A stretch of DNA of 64,000 nt from an uncultured Tolumonas sp. (GTDB lineage: Bacteria; Pseudomonadota; Gammaproteobacteria; Enterobacterales; Aeromonadaceae): NCBI RefSeq assembly GCF_963676665.1, contig NZ_OY781371.1, forward strand, positions 637,001 through 701,000. The letters are read 5' to 3'. Positions 1 through 7,823 of the stretch are shown one piece after another (position 1 is the stretch's first letter; the number at the start of each line of letters is the position of its first letter). A program made the position numbers and the translations under genes. The notes beneath the pieces are model-generated. The model worked only from the letters and a program-made list of their open reading frames with translations, was not told the origin of the DNA and ran no database searches.

Positions 1-241
1 AACGGGGACTGACCGCCAAAAAAACTGCGCTCCGATGATGAGCCGCTTTAGGCGTACACACTGACGGCGCCGATGGTTGCCGAAACGTAACCAGTGCAGG
101 CTTTCAGTTTGCCACCACACGTGAATTCATGTGTTGCGCGAGGCAACCCACGCTCAGGAAGTGAGCCGCAAACACCACTGGGCTATCCGATTAGCCGCTT
201 TAAGGCTCGAATTCATCGCAAAAACGGAATCTGTTTTTATT
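1..241. repeat. gene-less cassette, family A (left part cut by window)
   Basis: Right-hand part of a gene-less cassette of family A, entering from the window edge. It carries the family core: a GATGATGAGCCGCTTTAGGC stretch, then GGTTGCCGAAACGTAACC, then GTTGCGCGAGGCAACC, then AGTGAGCCGC and TAGCCGCTTTAAGGCT. No ORF with a ribosome-binding site or family match is visible on either strand. Its attC lies outside the window. Confidence 0.8.
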
Positions 242-299
242 ACCTAACTTCGACTTATGGGGCGGTTGAAAACCGTCCCACATTAAGTTTTTGTTGTGC
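242..299 (-). repeat. attC site 1 (58 bp)
   Basis: R-boxes ACCTAAC and GTTGTGC flank a perfect central hairpin GGGCGGTTGAAAACCGTCCC. It belongs to the RelBE cassette on its right, whose other end is GCACAAC. Confidence 0.9.
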
Positions 300-383
300 G
301 CTGACACTCTAAAGTGTGATTTTACAACGCTGAAACCAGAATAAAGCCACAAGAGGTGTGTTTAATGGTGCTTTTATTGGTGC

Positions 384-389
384 TATAAT
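384..389 (+). promoter_or_regulatory. -10 hexamer of the relBE cassette
   Basis: Exact TATAAT, 28 bases before the ATG at 418. A TTTAAT at 361-366 sits 17 bases upstream and could act as a weak -35. A private promoter is expected because this operon points against the array direction. Confidence 0.5.
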
Positions 390-417
390 TAATGAAACTA
401 CAGTATGGAGCACTAAA

Positions 418-669
418 ATGGCATATCAAATTTTGACATCTGTTGCCGCTAGTATCACCGAATTAAAGAAAAATCCGATGGGCACAGCTATGGAAGGCGA
501 GGGGCAGCCAGTAGCAATTCTGAATCGAAATGAGCCTGCATTTTATATTGTACCTCCAGCGCTATTTGGCTATTTTCAAGAGCTAGCCGAAGATGCTGAA
601 CTGAACCGTATCGCTGATGAACGGATGCAATATCCTGATTTTATTGAGGTCAATATAGATGACCTATAA
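418..669 (+). CDS. Type II antitoxin, Phd/YefM-RelB-like
   Basis: 83-residue antitoxin that would neutralise the RelE-type toxin encoded directly downstream and repress their shared promoter. The protein starts MAYQILTSVAASITELKKNP, with the N-terminal beta/helix of Phd-type antitoxins; the segment around PVAILNRNEPAFYIVPP matches the Phd/YefM fold and the acidic C-terminus would bind toxin. I chose the ATG at 418 rather than 358 because the family begins here and TATAAT lies between the two. It overlaps relE by 11 bases. The pair is on the plus strand, opposite to the array. Confident as an antitoxin, less so of the exact subfamily. Confidence 0.85.
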   Translation: MAYQILTSVAASITELKKNPMGTAMEGEGQPVAILNRNEPAFYIVPPALFGYFQELAEDAELNRIADERMQYPDFIEVNIDDL

Positions 670-940
670 GCTTAAATTTGATAAAAGAGCTTGGAAAGAA
701 TGGGAAAAACTTGGTCATCCAGTCAAAGAGCAATTTAAAAAGAAATTGAAAGAACGTCTGGAGAATCCTCGAGTGCCAAGCGCCAAACTGAGTGGTCATG
801 CTGATCGTTATAAAATTAAATTGCGTTCTGCTGGTTATCGACTTGTTTATCAAGTAATTGACGAAGAGGTAGTTGTCAGTGTGATCGCCATTGGTAAACG
901 TGAAAATTCAGACGTATATAATTTAGCCAGCGATCGATAA
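659..940 (+). CDS. relE: mRNA interferase toxin RelE
   Basis: 93-residue ribosome-dependent mRNA endonuclease of the RelE family, the usual length. The sequence follows E. coli RelE closely: the FDxRAxKEWxKLG motif near residues 7-18, KLSGHADRYKIKLRSAGYRL in the middle, and the VISVGKRE-like strand (VIAIGKREN) near residues 77-85. Basic residues of the active face (the K/R cluster in RYKIKLR and the GYRLVYQ strand) are kept, so it looks functional. The start overlaps the antitoxin end, a translational coupling typical of TA operons. In superintegrons such modules are thought to stabilise the array because losing the cassette kills the cell. Confidence 0.93.
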   Translation: MTYKLKFDKRAWKEWEKLGHPVKEQFKKKLKERLENPRVPSAKLSGHADRYKIKLRSAGYRLVYQVIDEEVVVSVIAIGKRENSDVYNLASDR

Positions 941-1010
941 CAACCATACCATCTGGTATCAATTGAGTTTTTCTTGTTTTTCTGCCTTATCACAAATTAA
1001 TAACCTCAGC

Positions 1011-1087
1011 GCACAACGTCCAATTAAACGGCGGCACGGAGTGCCGTCCAGTGAGCAACGCGAACGGGTTTGAATTGTTTGTTGTGC
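1011..1087 (-). repeat. attC site 2 (77 bp)
   Basis: R-boxes GCACAAC and GTTGTGC; hairpin CGGCGGCACGGAGTGCCGTC plus the longer right arm CCAGTGAGCAACGCGAACG typical of the 77-bp class. Confidence 0.9.
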
Positions 1088-1450
1088 AAAGCGACAGGGC
1101 GCGGAGTTGATGATGAATGACACCGAGCTCGCTAGTGGTGTCACGCAGCCCAAATTCAACGTTGAAATCGCCATTTACTCTAACTCAAACAGAATTCACC
1201 GTGGTTGAATGTTTCACAGTGGTGAATTAGCGAGCCTTAGCTGCACACAAATTACACACTGACAGACTTGGCGGTTGCCGGAGACATAGCCCGCACGGTA
1301 ATGAATATTTGGCACACACGTGAATGCCTGTGTTATGCGAAGGCAACCACTCACGGAAAGTGAGCGCGTCCAACCACTGAAATTGGCATTACAGCGCTTA
1401 GCTTTTTCAGCGGGGCTGGAATTGACCAAATTAAATCACCATTTAACTCC
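1088..1450. repeat. gene-less cassette, diverged family member
   Basis: No credible gene in these 363 bases. It shares only parts of the common core: TTGGCGGTTGCCGGAGACAT near 1270, ACACACGTGAATGCCTGTGT near 1315 and GTTATGCGAAGGCAACCACT near 1331, followed by AAGTGAGCGC. It looks like an older relative of families A to E. Confidence 0.65.
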
Positions 1451-1510
1451 GCACAACTTCGTTTTATGCGGTGGCACGTAGTGCCATCCGACATTAAATA
1501 TTTGTTAGGC
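1451..1510 (-). repeat. attC site 3 (60 bp)
   Basis: R-boxes GCACAAC and GTTAGGC; hairpin GGTGGCACGTAGTGCCATCC. Confidence 0.9.
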
Positions 1511-1891
1511 AAAAGCAAAAAAGAATGGGCTATTTGCCTGAACAACCAAAAAAACTAACGCAAATTTCTCGTGTAACACACCGACGGCGTTGAATAAATT
1601 AGCAATGATGAATTCACGTCGAAATCAAATTAGCGAGCGATGCTTGACCGTAAAACCCGCAGAGGCGAGGGGCCACACTGCTTATTGTGCTCTGAAGGAA
1701 CCCTCACTGACGGCGCTGATGGTTGCCGAAGACGTAACCAGAGCTGGCTTGATGTCAGAACATAAACGTAAATTCATGTGTTGCGCGAGGCAACCCACTC
1801 GCAGGTATTGAACCGTAAATAACACAGAACTTAGATGTTTCACCGCTTTAAGGCTCGAATTCAACACAGAAAATTGGTTAAAAAACAAACC
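1511..1891. repeat. gene-less cassette, family E
   Basis: Starts GCAAAAGCAAAAAAGAATGG and shares most of its length with the cassette at 44298. It carries the common core GGTTGCCGAAGACGTAACCA and GTTGCGCGAGGCAACCCACT, with ACCGCTTTAAGGCTCGAATT near its right end. The 73- and 68-codon ORFs inside lack ribosome sites and are in different frames from any ORF of the sister copy. Confidence 0.75.
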
Positions 1892-1947
1892 TCCTAACTT
1901 CGACTTGTGGGGTTGCGTAGCAATCCCACACCAAGTTTTTGTTATGT
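1892..1947 (-). repeat. attC site 4 (56 bp)
   Basis: R-boxes TCCTAAC and GTTATGT; hairpin GGGGTTGCGTAGCAATCCC. The left box differs by one base from the GCCTAAC expected from attC 3. Confidence 0.88.
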
Positions 1948-1952
1948 GCGTT

Positions 1953-2414
1953 TTACCACGTGAGATAAATTAGCTTTTCATTCTTATTTTTGTACTCATC
2001 AGACCAACGTAGGCGCAATGTCTGTTTTCTTGCTGTTTGAGAATGTACGTAAGCAATGAGTTCAACCGCAGCATGTTTTTCCAAGCATTCATACGGAAAT
2101 TTATCGTTTAATTCAGATTCACTGACAAGTTCATTACCATTTGGGAAGTCGACCTCTACATTCCTTGCAACGGCACTACCTTTGTTCCAAATTTTCAACC
2201 GATATTTGTTGTTTCCAAGTTTGACGATTGACGCGCCCAAATCAGCTTTTTTATCATCGAGGATTTCTTCGGTTTCCTTAACAAGCAACAGCTTGTTGAG
2301 TTCTTTTTGCGTTTCAACCAGTCCATCTTGTCGTTTGTTAAATTGAACGGTTTTCCAAGTGGCATATCCTGATAGGAACAAAGCTAGAAGAGCAATGCCA
2401 TCACCAAAATCCAT
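1953..2414 (-). CDS. Small membrane-anchored protein of unknown function
   Basis: About 153 residues, family not recognised. An N-terminal hydrophobic segment (GIALLALFLSGYATW, residues 5-19) is followed by a charged, coiled-coil-like stretch to about residue 50 and then a beta-rich domain, which suggests a protein anchored in the inner membrane with a cytoplasmic domain. I moved the start to the ATG at 2414: it lies just after the stop of the upstream gene (2428) and has AAGG a few bases before it, whereas the longer start at 2465 overlaps that gene. It forms a two-gene cassette with the zinc-ribbon protein. Confidence 0.6.
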   Translation of the reverse strand: MDFGDGIALLALFLSGYATWKTVQFNKRQDGLVETQKELNKLLLVKETEEILDDKKADLGASIVKLGNNKYRLKIWNKGSAVARNVEVDFPNGNELVSESELNDKFPYECLEKHAAVELIAYVHSQTARKQTLRLRWSDEYKNKNEKLIYLTW

Positions 2415-2427
2415 ACTCAACTTTACC

Positions 2428-2703
2428 TTATTTAAATTTGATATTCTTATTGCCTTTAAAGGCATTTCGAAGCATTTTTTTTAATTCAGCTTCGAGCTGT
2501 TTCTGAGCTTCTTTTGCTATTTCATTTTGAGTTTCAGTCAATAATTCAGAGTTTTCTTCATATAGCTCAGACCTGGTCATTTGACGCTCACATTGAGAAC
2601 AAGTAACTAGTTTCTCTTCTTCATGCTCTACAACCGAAAAGTCTGTACCTCCGCAGGTCGGACAATGCATTCTAATTTCTTTATTGAGCTTATCTAGTTT
2701 CAT
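2428..2703 (-). CDS. Zinc-ribbon protein with coiled coil
   Basis: 91 residues. CPTCGG near residue 14 and CSQCERQ near residue 35 form two CxxC knuckles of a zinc ribbon. The second half (SELLTETQNEIAKEAQKQLE) is highly charged and helical, ending in a basic tail (KGNKNIKFK). A nucleic-acid- or protein-binding role is possible but not shown. Likely co-transcribed with the membrane protein downstream on the minus strand. Family not recognised beyond the ribbon. Confidence 0.65.
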   Translation of the reverse strand: MKLDKLNKEIRMHCPTCGGTDFSVVEHEEEKLVTCSQCERQMTRSELYEENSELLTETQNEIAKEAQKQLEAELKKMLRNAFKGNKNIKFK

Positions 2704-2717
2704 TTATCCTCCAAAGC

Positions 2718-2794
2718 ACATAACTTCTAATTAAACGGCGGCACGTAGTGCCGTCCAGTGAACGAAGTGAACGCGTTTGAATTATTTGTTAGAC
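2718..2794 (-). repeat. attC site 5 (77 bp)
   Basis: R-boxes ACATAAC and GTTAGAC; hairpin CGGCGGCACGTAGTGCCGTC. Belongs to HigBA copy 1; the second HigBA copy has a different attC (site 13) with the same R-boxes. Confidence 0.9.
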
Positions 2795-2812
2795 GCTTTT
2801 GCTTTTCGTTTG

Positions 2813-3241
2813 TCAGTTTGATCGGTTGAAAAATAGGGCAGGGCTGATTTTGAAACGATCGCACAATGCCTGAATGTGATCTTTTGATAGTTTTCGTGTG
2901 CCACCAAGGATCATTGAGACCATGCTTTTACCGCCAATTTCATTTTTAAAATCATCGGTTTTCAAATGGTATTGATCCATGAGTGTTCGCAACACCGCTG
3001 CGCCGCTGTCCAGTGTCGCAACCTTGCGATTGAACTCAGCAAATTCAGGTGCATTATTCTCCCAGCGTTCAATCGACGCAGAAAGTAACTCAATGAGTGG
3101 TTCGTAGAGATCGTATTCTTCAATCAGCTCCTCCATAAATGAGAGGGCTTGCTCATATTCTTCCTTGTTGCTGATGTGAACAAGGAAACTAGCATTGGAG
3201 AACAAAGATCGGGCTTGTTCTTTCACTTGTAAGAAGCTCAT
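2813..3241 (-). CDS. higA: HigA antitoxin, copy 1
   Basis: 142-residue antitoxin of the HigBA system, the length of E. coli HigA. The N-terminal half (residues 1-80) is helical and acidic; the C-terminal half carries an XRE-type helix-turn-helix (SMVSMILGGTRKLSKDHIQA, about residues 105-124), ending FKISPALFFNRSN. It binds HigB and represses the operon. The start overlaps the toxin stop by four bases. A near-identical copy lies at 9690-10118; differences are concentrated in the first 60 codons. Confidence 0.92.
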   Translation of the reverse strand: MSFLQVKEQARSLFSNASFLVHISNKEEYEQALSFMEELIEEYDLYEPLIELLSASIERWENNAPEFAEFNRKVATLDSGAAVLRTLMDQYHLKTDDFKNEIGGKSMVSMILGGTRKLSKDHIQALCDRFKISPALFFNRSN

Positions 3242-3552
3242 TGTTCAGACTCCTTAGCGTATTTTTTGCAAAGTTTATCGTATTCAGCATGTGTCACGAT
3301 GTGTTTAACGTACATGCGGTTATCTCTGAACTCAATGAAAGCGATCATGCGCAGGTTGTTACCACCGATATCAATGACCCACCATTTTTTCTTGTATTTG
3401 AAGTTATCAAGGCTGGGGAAAACGGCCTTTAACTCAAGTGGATCGTCAAAGTTACCGTTTCGCAGCACCTTATAAGCGGACTCAATGGCGGTTGCATCGT
3501 TGGGATAAAGTTTAACCGCATCATTAAACGGCTTTCGGGAAATTACATGCAC
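3238..3552 (-). CDS. higB: HigB toxin, copy 1
   Basis: 104-residue RelE-superfamily mRNA interferase. Family landmarks: MHVISRKPFNDAVKLYP at the start, LKAVFPSLDNFKYKKKWWVI in the centre (close to E. coli HigB), GGNNLRMIAFIEF and the C-terminal VKHIVTHAEYD strand with the active-site His/Tyr region. The toxin gene precedes the antitoxin gene, as is normal for hig loci. The second copy (10115-10429) differs at a single residue (S26 to A), so both should make active toxin and cross-neutralise. Confidence 0.93.
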   Translation of the reverse strand: MHVISRKPFNDAVKLYPNDATAIESAYKVLRNGNFDDPLELKAVFPSLDNFKYKKKWWVIDIGGNNLRMIAFIEFRDNRMYVKHIVTHAEYDKLCKKYAKESEQ

Positions 3553-3564
3553 AAGCAGGTCTCA

Positions 3565-3588
3565 TAAGTTCACTATACGTAAACTTTA
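3565..3588 (-). promoter_or_regulatory. Candidate HigA operator, copy 1
   Basis: Near-perfect inverted repeat TAAGTTCAC / GTAAACTTTA separated by TATAC, just upstream of higB. The same sequence precedes the second higBA copy (about 10442-10465). Position and symmetry suggest the autorepression site. Confidence 0.5.
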
Positions 3589-3627
3589 GCAGTGATCTGT
3601 TATGTTCACAAGTGGTGAATTTCTTTA

Positions 3628-3685
3628 GTCTAACTTTTACTTATGGGGCGGTTGAAAACCGTCCCACATTAAGTTTTTGTTAAAT
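3628..3685 (-). repeat. attC site 6 (58 bp)
   Basis: R-boxes GTCTAAC and GTTAAAT; hairpin GGGCGGTTGAAAACCGTCCC. Confidence 0.9.
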
Positions 3686-3698
3686 TTTTCTTTATAGA

Positions 3699-4253
3699 TC
3701 AGACGGGCTCTTTTGATGCAAAAAATCCGTAAACATTGGCATCAACATAACCGCTTTTAAGTTGAATTCGTTGTTTATCGACGTATTCAAATCTAGCACC
3801 CGATTTAATAGCAACACGATTGCTAGGTTTGTTATCAATCGCAGCAACGATTTCTAAACGAAGCAGTTTTAATTCACGAAAGCCAAATTGTTTAATCGCT
3901 AGAACAGCCTCATGGGCATAACCGAGACCTTGCTTGGTTTCACGCACCCAATAACCGATATTGCCTATTTTCATATCGGGTTTAAGTTGATTAATTGTCA
4001 CGCTACCAATGAGTTGATTCGTCTCTTTATCGAATAAACCGAACGTAAAAGCGTCACCTTCTTTCATTGCATCATCACAAATAACGAACCATTCAGCTGC
4101 ATCTCTTACTGTGTAGTCAGCTGTGCACCATGATAACCAACGACCTACAGTTGTAACTGACTCAAGCACAGCCTCGGTTTGTTCATTGATATCTGAGGCA
4201 GAATAAGGACGAATGAATAATCGAGCGGTTTCAATGGGAAAATCAAAAGTCAT
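3699..4253 (-). CDS. GNAT family N-acetyltransferase (RimJ/RimL-like)
   Basis: 184 residues from the chosen ATG. MTFDFPIETARLFIRPYS opens like the RimJ/RimL (Acetyltransf_3) group that acetylates protein N-termini or small amines using acetyl-CoA. Acetyl-CoA-binding motif A is seen in IGYWVRETKQGLGYAHEAVL and the LLRLEIVAAIDNKPSNRVA segment is the following beta-4/helix region. I prefer the start at 4253 (11-base overlap with the upstream monooxygenase stop) over 4313, whose extra residues do not fit the family. Substrate unknown. Confidence 0.85.
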   Translation of the reverse strand: MTFDFPIETARLFIRPYSASDINEQTEAVLESVTTVGRWLSWCTADYTVRDAAEWFVICDDAMKEGDAFTFGLFDKETNQLIGSVTINQLKPDMKIGNIGYWVRETKQGLGYAHEAVLAIKQFGFRELKLLRLEIVAAIDNKPSNRVAIKSGARFEYVDKQRIQLKSGYVDANVYGFFASKEPV

Positions 4254-4554
4254 AATCACGTTCAACTTTGGCGATTCTTGTTTTAAAAGTTTTGTACCAT
4301 TTTTCGCGGCCAAGCTTTTGTGCTAGCAAGTGCTCAGAGTTTGATTTCCACTGCTTAATTGAATCAAGGTCAGCCCAATAAGAAACGGTAATGCCAACGT
4401 CATTTCGTGCGGATTCAACACCAAGAAAGCCAGGCTGTTTTTCAGCTAATGTCACCATGGCATCAGCAGTCAGACCGTAACCCTCATCAATATCAGTGCG
4501 AATAGAAGTAAAAATCACAGCATAGTAGGGTGGTGTTGGCGTTTTGGCGATCAT
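4243..4554 (-). CDS. Antibiotic biosynthesis monooxygenase (ABM) domain protein
   Basis: 103 residues, a single ABM ferredoxin-like fold. VIFTSIRTDIDEGYGLTADA, the PGFLGVESARNDVGITVSYW strand pair and SIKQWKSNSEHLLAQKLGR match the small ABM/heme-degrading-like monooxygenases often found in cassettes. Overlaps the acetyltransferase gene, so the two are probably translated together from one cassette transcript. The substrate cannot be told from sequence. Confidence 0.85.
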   Translation of the reverse strand: MIAKTPTPPYYAVIFTSIRTDIDEGYGLTADAMVTLAEKQPGFLGVESARNDVGITVSYWADLDSIKQWKSNSEHLLAQKLGREKWYKTFKTRIAKVERDYDF

Positions 4555-4570
4555 GGAATATCTCAGAAAA

Positions 4571-4625
4571 ATTTAACTTCTAATTGTGGGGTGCGTAAGC
4601 ATCCCACACTAATTATTTGTTAGGA
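4571..4625 (-). repeat. attC site 7 (55 bp)
   Basis: R-boxes ATTTAAC and GTTAGGA; hairpin GGGGTGCGTAAGCATCCCAC. The protease stop codon (4620-4622) lies within the right R-box. Confidence 0.9.
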
Positions 4626-5285
4626 GTTGTTACGCACAAGATCAATAGCGTGTGCAATATCATAGGCAACAAGAAAACCGGTGTTGTATGCTACAGACAT
4701 CTTAGTTTCCTCACCTTCATGATCTAAAACTGTTTCATATTCAACTTTAAATTTAGATACTACACCAGCAATGCAGATATCATGAACATCCCCATTTCTG
4801 AAGTAATAAAGTGGTGCACCAGAAAATCCTTCGTTATTAATTGCATCAACATAAATAATTTTTGGAGGCCCTGACTCAAATGCAGAAAGCGTTCCCTTCT
4901 TCAAAAAAACACCCGGTTGACCACTTGCTGTTTCTCCATAATCAATAGACATCTTGTAAGGAAAGCCAGCAAAAAAGACATCTTGTCCTACATAGCAATC
5001 TGCGAATTTTGCATGAACAGCTAAATCAGCTGAAGAGATCCGCATAGGTAATTTGATAATTCCTATATCTAATTCGCCACGCCCAACTGCAATAACCTCG
5101 CAATCAAGATTACGCCACTGACCTTGATTCAGGATTTTTATCGCAGAGCTACCTTTTTTTTGATGTTCTAAAAGATGTTTTGCTGTAACTAAATATTCAT
5201 TCCCATCGATATCAAGAGTAAATGCAGTTCCATATTGGGCTGACTTAATAAAAAATGTACGAAAGAAAATATTTGTAGGCAACAT
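4620..5285 (-). CDS. Trypsin-like serine protease
   Basis: 221 residues. A trypsin fold is supported by a full catalytic triad in order: His37 in LVTAKHLLE (cf. TAxHC), Asp73 in ELDIGIIKLP and Ser155 in NEGFSGAPLYY (cf. GxSGGP). No signal peptide, so it probably acts in the cytoplasm; cytosolic trypsin-like proteases of this size occur as lone effectors in phage-defence and signalling loci. The stop codon is inside attC 7, the standard cassette layout. Role inferred only. Confidence 0.8.
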   Translation of the reverse strand: MLPTNIFFRTFFIKSAQYGTAFTLDIDGNEYLVTAKHLLEHQKKGSSAIKILNQGQWRNLDCEVIAVGRGELDIGIIKLPMRISSADLAVHAKFADCYVGQDVFFAGFPYKMSIDYGETASGQPGVFLKKGTLSAFESGPPKIIYVDAINNEGFSGAPLYYFRNGDVHDICIAGVVSKFKVEYETVLDHEGEETKMSVAYNTGFLVAYDIAHAIDLVRNNS

Positions 5286-5299
5286 TATCTTCTCTAAAC

Positions 5300-5359
5300 T
5301 CCTAACTTCGTTTTATGCGGTGGCACATAGTGCCATCCGCCATTAAAATTTTGTTATGT
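5300..5359 (-). repeat. attC site 8 (60 bp)
   Basis: R-boxes TCCTAAC and GTTATGT; hairpin GGTGGCACATAGTGCCATCC. Its cassette body is cut after 43 bases by IS630. Confidence 0.9.
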
Positions 5360-5402
5360 ATAGATTGAAAAAAATAGCTCAAATTCAACTCTGCATTGGC
5401 TA
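5360..5402. repeat. Fragment of gene-less cassette, family D
   Basis: ATAGATTGAAAAAAATAGCT and CTGCATTGGCTA match the first 40 bases of the family D cassettes at 10582 and 33709. Intact copies continue TAGTGGTTTCACAG; here the IS630 element starts at that TA and the rest is missing. Confidence 0.75.
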
Positions 5403-6553
5403 AATAACTGATCCTAATTGTGCTCCACCTATTTATTCTGTGTTGCTGTTGCAAACGAGCTGACATGATCCAAAAAATACTTAACCTTTCTCAATAATTC
5501 CCACATCGCCCGACATCGGTGGTTTCTGGTGACCATCTCGTGCATTGAGCGCCAGAGTAGTTCAATTCGATTGACCCAAGGCGAGTAAACAGGTTGAAAC
5601 AATAGCTCAAATTTTGGATTGTTCTTGAGCCATCTCTGCGTTTTTTGGCTTTTGTGGATCACGTAATTATCAAGGACCAGAATAATTTTCTTCGCTCGAC
5701 GGTAATGCCGTTTCAGCTTTTCCAGTAGTTGTATAAATAGATCTGAATCTTTACTCAGTCCAGTGGTGTAAATCACCTTGCCCGTCTGACTATTGAGTGC
5801 ACCAGCAACATAATGTTTTTCGTTTTTCCCTGGCGTGGGAATGCGTTTTTGTTGATGACGACGCATCCAATCCGCACCAATTTTAGGATTCAGATCGATA
5901 TCTGCTTCATCAACATAAAAAACCGGTTCATCCATAGAGTGATGTTGTAATGCATTGTTTATTAATGCCATTTTCTCATCACGATGTGGGTCACGAATAT
6001 GGAGTGTCGGTGCAGCCCTGCGCCAGACAATGCCCATTTTAGGTAACCAACGGCGAATGGTTGAAGCCGCAATGTTGAGTTCAGGGCACAGACGATGAAT
6101 AAGTGACGCAAAAAGTTCTGAACTCCAACGTGAGCGTTGATAACCAAAATCTTCAGGCGAAAACTGAATAAGCAGCTCAATGATGAGTCGGATCTGTTGG
6201 TATGGCAAAGAACAAAATCGCCCGCGCTGTTTACTTTCGAGGCCATGAATGCCGCATTCTTGATACCAACTGAGCCAGCGCTGAATTGACGAACGAGCCG
6301 CGGCGGTCAGTTGATGAACAGTAGAAACAGTATGTCCCTGATGCAGCATTAAAATGGCGGTCAGACGCCGGGCATGTTCTTTATCGTTGGTTTTATGAAT
6401 GATTTTTTCGATGCGTCTGCGTTCGGCACGAGATAAAACTGGTAACATAGCGCTAACTCGGTTTTGGGCGGTTGTTTAGTTTGGCGACGATATGATCGCA
6501 TAACTAAAACCGAGTTACTCCTACCAAGTGATCTACATTTCGGAACAGTTATT
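5403..6553 (-). mobile_element. IS630-family insertion sequence
   Basis: 1.15-kb element flanked by TA on both sides (5401-5402, 6554-6555), the IS630 target. Imperfect terminal inverted repeats read AATAACTGATCC at the left and the complement of GGAACAGTTATT at the right. The left flank is a family D cassette, but the right flank is a different cassette's gene, so DNA next to the element has been lost or rearranged. Its only gene is the transposase. Confidence 0.85.
5429..6448 (-). CDS. IS630 family transposase
   Basis: 339 residues. N-terminal helix-turn-helix domains (TAILMLHQGHTVSTVHQLTA; SIQRWLSWYQECGIHGLESK) are followed by a DDE core: Asp in VFYVDEADIDLNPKIG, Asp in IILVLDNYVIHKS, and Glu in SPWVNRIELLWRSMHE. 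The length and the SPWxNxIE motif are characteristic of IS630/Tc1-mariner-like transposases. All three acidic residues are present, so it may be active. Confidence 0.93.
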   Translation of the reverse strand: MLPVLSRAERRRIEKIIHKTNDKEHARRLTAILMLHQGHTVSTVHQLTAAARSSIQRWLSWYQECGIHGLESKQRGRFCSLPYQQIRLIIELLIQFSPEDFGYQRSRWSSELFASLIHRLCPELNIAASTIRRWLPKMGIVWRRAAPTLHIRDPHRDEKMALINNALQHHSMDEPVFYVDEADIDLNPKIGADWMRRHQQKRIPTPGKNEKHYVAGALNSQTGKVIYTTGLSKDSDLFIQLLEKLKRHYRRAKKIILVLDNYVIHKSQKTQRWLKNNPKFELLFQPVYSPWVNRIELLWRSMHEMVTRNHRCRAMWELLRKVKYFLDHVSSFATATQNK

Positions 6554-7184
6554 TAGTAAGTGAGTGAAGCAAATCATAAATAAATAGATTTTGATTAGAA
6601 CTGGCCGTATTTCGTTCAATAAATACTGGGGTATGTTTTTTCATGGTCAAAAACCAAACAAAAAATATTGGACTCGATAATGTGTTTTTCTTTGGTTTTA
6701 TCACATATGGAATCATACCTGAATCAGGTTGTAGGTTCTGGATACTTTTAGATGTAAATACAGGAAATCCAAAATCATCGTTCTTTTCGGTTAATGGCGG
6801 TGTAGTATAAAAATCAAGATTAAACTTTGGGGTTAACGGTCTAGAAAAGCTGCACTCAATATGTAGTATCTGTTTCTTTTTGCTGTATTGTTGAAGGATT
6901 TTTTCATTATGAAAATTTATATCAATATAACCAACATAATTGGCTATTTTGTTACTTATTATAAATGAATCAATTGCGCCATCTTTTATACAAATGCAAA
7001 CCGTAGATTCAATATTATATTCAGTAATATTGGCGTTTATTGCTAAATAATGTTGCCATGAAGAGTATCCAAGAGCTTTTGCTAAATATTGTTGCCACTG
7101 ACCGAGAGGTTGATTAAAGCCACAATGTGATGAAGTTCTTTGTAGGAGTGCAGCAAGTTTTTTGAATTGTTCAACTGTATACAT
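6549..7184 (-). CDS. Unknown protein, 3' end truncated by IS630
   Basis: Not recognised. About 211 residues from the chosen ATG (7184), which has GAGG eight bases upstream; the ATG at 7190 is too close to it. The N-terminal part contains LAKALGYSSWQHYLAIN, a short helical motif (LGYxSWxxxL) common in plasmid and island proteins; the rest is beta-rich. The last codon and the stop (6549-6551) come from the IS630 terminal repeat, so the native C-terminus and its attC were lost. An unusually AT-rich 5' region (7230-7358) contains no gene. Confidence 0.6.
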   Translation of the reverse strand: MYTVEQFKKLAALLQRTSSHCGFNQPLGQWQQYLAKALGYSSWQHYLAINANITEYNIESTVCICIKDGAIDSFIISNKIANYVGYIDINFHNEKILQQYSKKKQILHIECSFSRPLTPKFNLDFYTTPPLTEKNDDFGFPVFTSKSIQNLQPDSGMIPYVIKPKKNTLSSPIFFVWFLTMKKHTPVFIERNTASSNQNLFIYDLLHSLTK

Positions 7185-7358
7185 ATTCATATCCTCGATA
7201 TATCGCGGTGCTCTCTTTGCCAACGAAGATAAGAAATGAACAAATGAATTATGTTTAAAAGGTTTTTTACCATGCTTGCGCGAGAGCGGTAGGTACCTCT
7301 ACCTATACTGATTTTAGCATTATTCATACTGTTGTAAATGCACTATGTTTGCAAAAGC

Positions 7359-7418
7359 AACTAACTTCGATTTAAGTGGCAGCACGTAGTGCTGTCCAAC
7401 TTTAAATTTTTGTTAGGT
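7359..7418 (-). repeat. attC site 9 (60 bp)
   Basis: R-boxes AACTAAC and GTTAGGT; hairpin GTGGCAGCACGTAGTGCTGT. The left box does not pair with the right box of attC 8, consistent with the deletion beside IS630. Confidence 0.9.
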
Positions 7419-7726
7419 ATGAACAAAGAAAAAGTGATTTAAAATCAACAATAAAGTTGGCTAACTGGTGCCACGGGCTTTCAGTTTTCGCTGTGCTTGC
7501 CACAAACAACCGCGCCCCGATGATGAGCCGCTTTAGGCGTACACACTGACGGCGTCGATGGTTGCCGAAACGTAACCAGTGCAGGCTGTCAGTTTGCCAC
7601 CACACGTGAATTCATGTGTTGCGCGAGGCAACCCACGCTCAGGAAGTGAGCCGCAAACACCACAGGACTATCCGACTAGCCGCTTTAAAGCTTGAATTCA
7701 TCGCAAAAACGGAATCTGTTTTTATT
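7419..7726. repeat. gene-less cassette, family A short form
   Basis: Short (about 308 bases) family A variant: ATGAACAAAGAAAAAGTGAT at the left, then an internal deletion of about 100 bases joining AACAACCGC to GCCCCGATGATGAGCCGC. The core with GGTTGCCGAAACGTAACC and GTTGCGCGAGGCAACC is intact. Confidence 0.8.
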
Positions 7727-7786
7727 ACCTAACTATTACTTATGGGGCAGCACGTAGTGCTGTCCGCCATTAAGTTTTTGTTATAA
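7727..7786 (-). repeat. attC site 10 (60 bp)
   Basis: R-boxes ACCTAAC and GTTATAA; hairpin GGGCAGCACGTAGTGCTGTC. Confidence 0.9.
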
Positions 7787-7823
7787 GAAATTTGTATCGA
7801 CGAAGAAAGGCAAGAAGATGGGA

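Noticed and set aside
7402-7605. 67-codon minus-strand ORF repeated in short family A cassettes (also 44718-44921 and 47380-47583)
   Set aside because: It has no ribosome site, runs through the attC, and exists only because of the short-form deletion; in full-length A cassettes the frame is broken. It looks like a by-product of DNA-level conservation.
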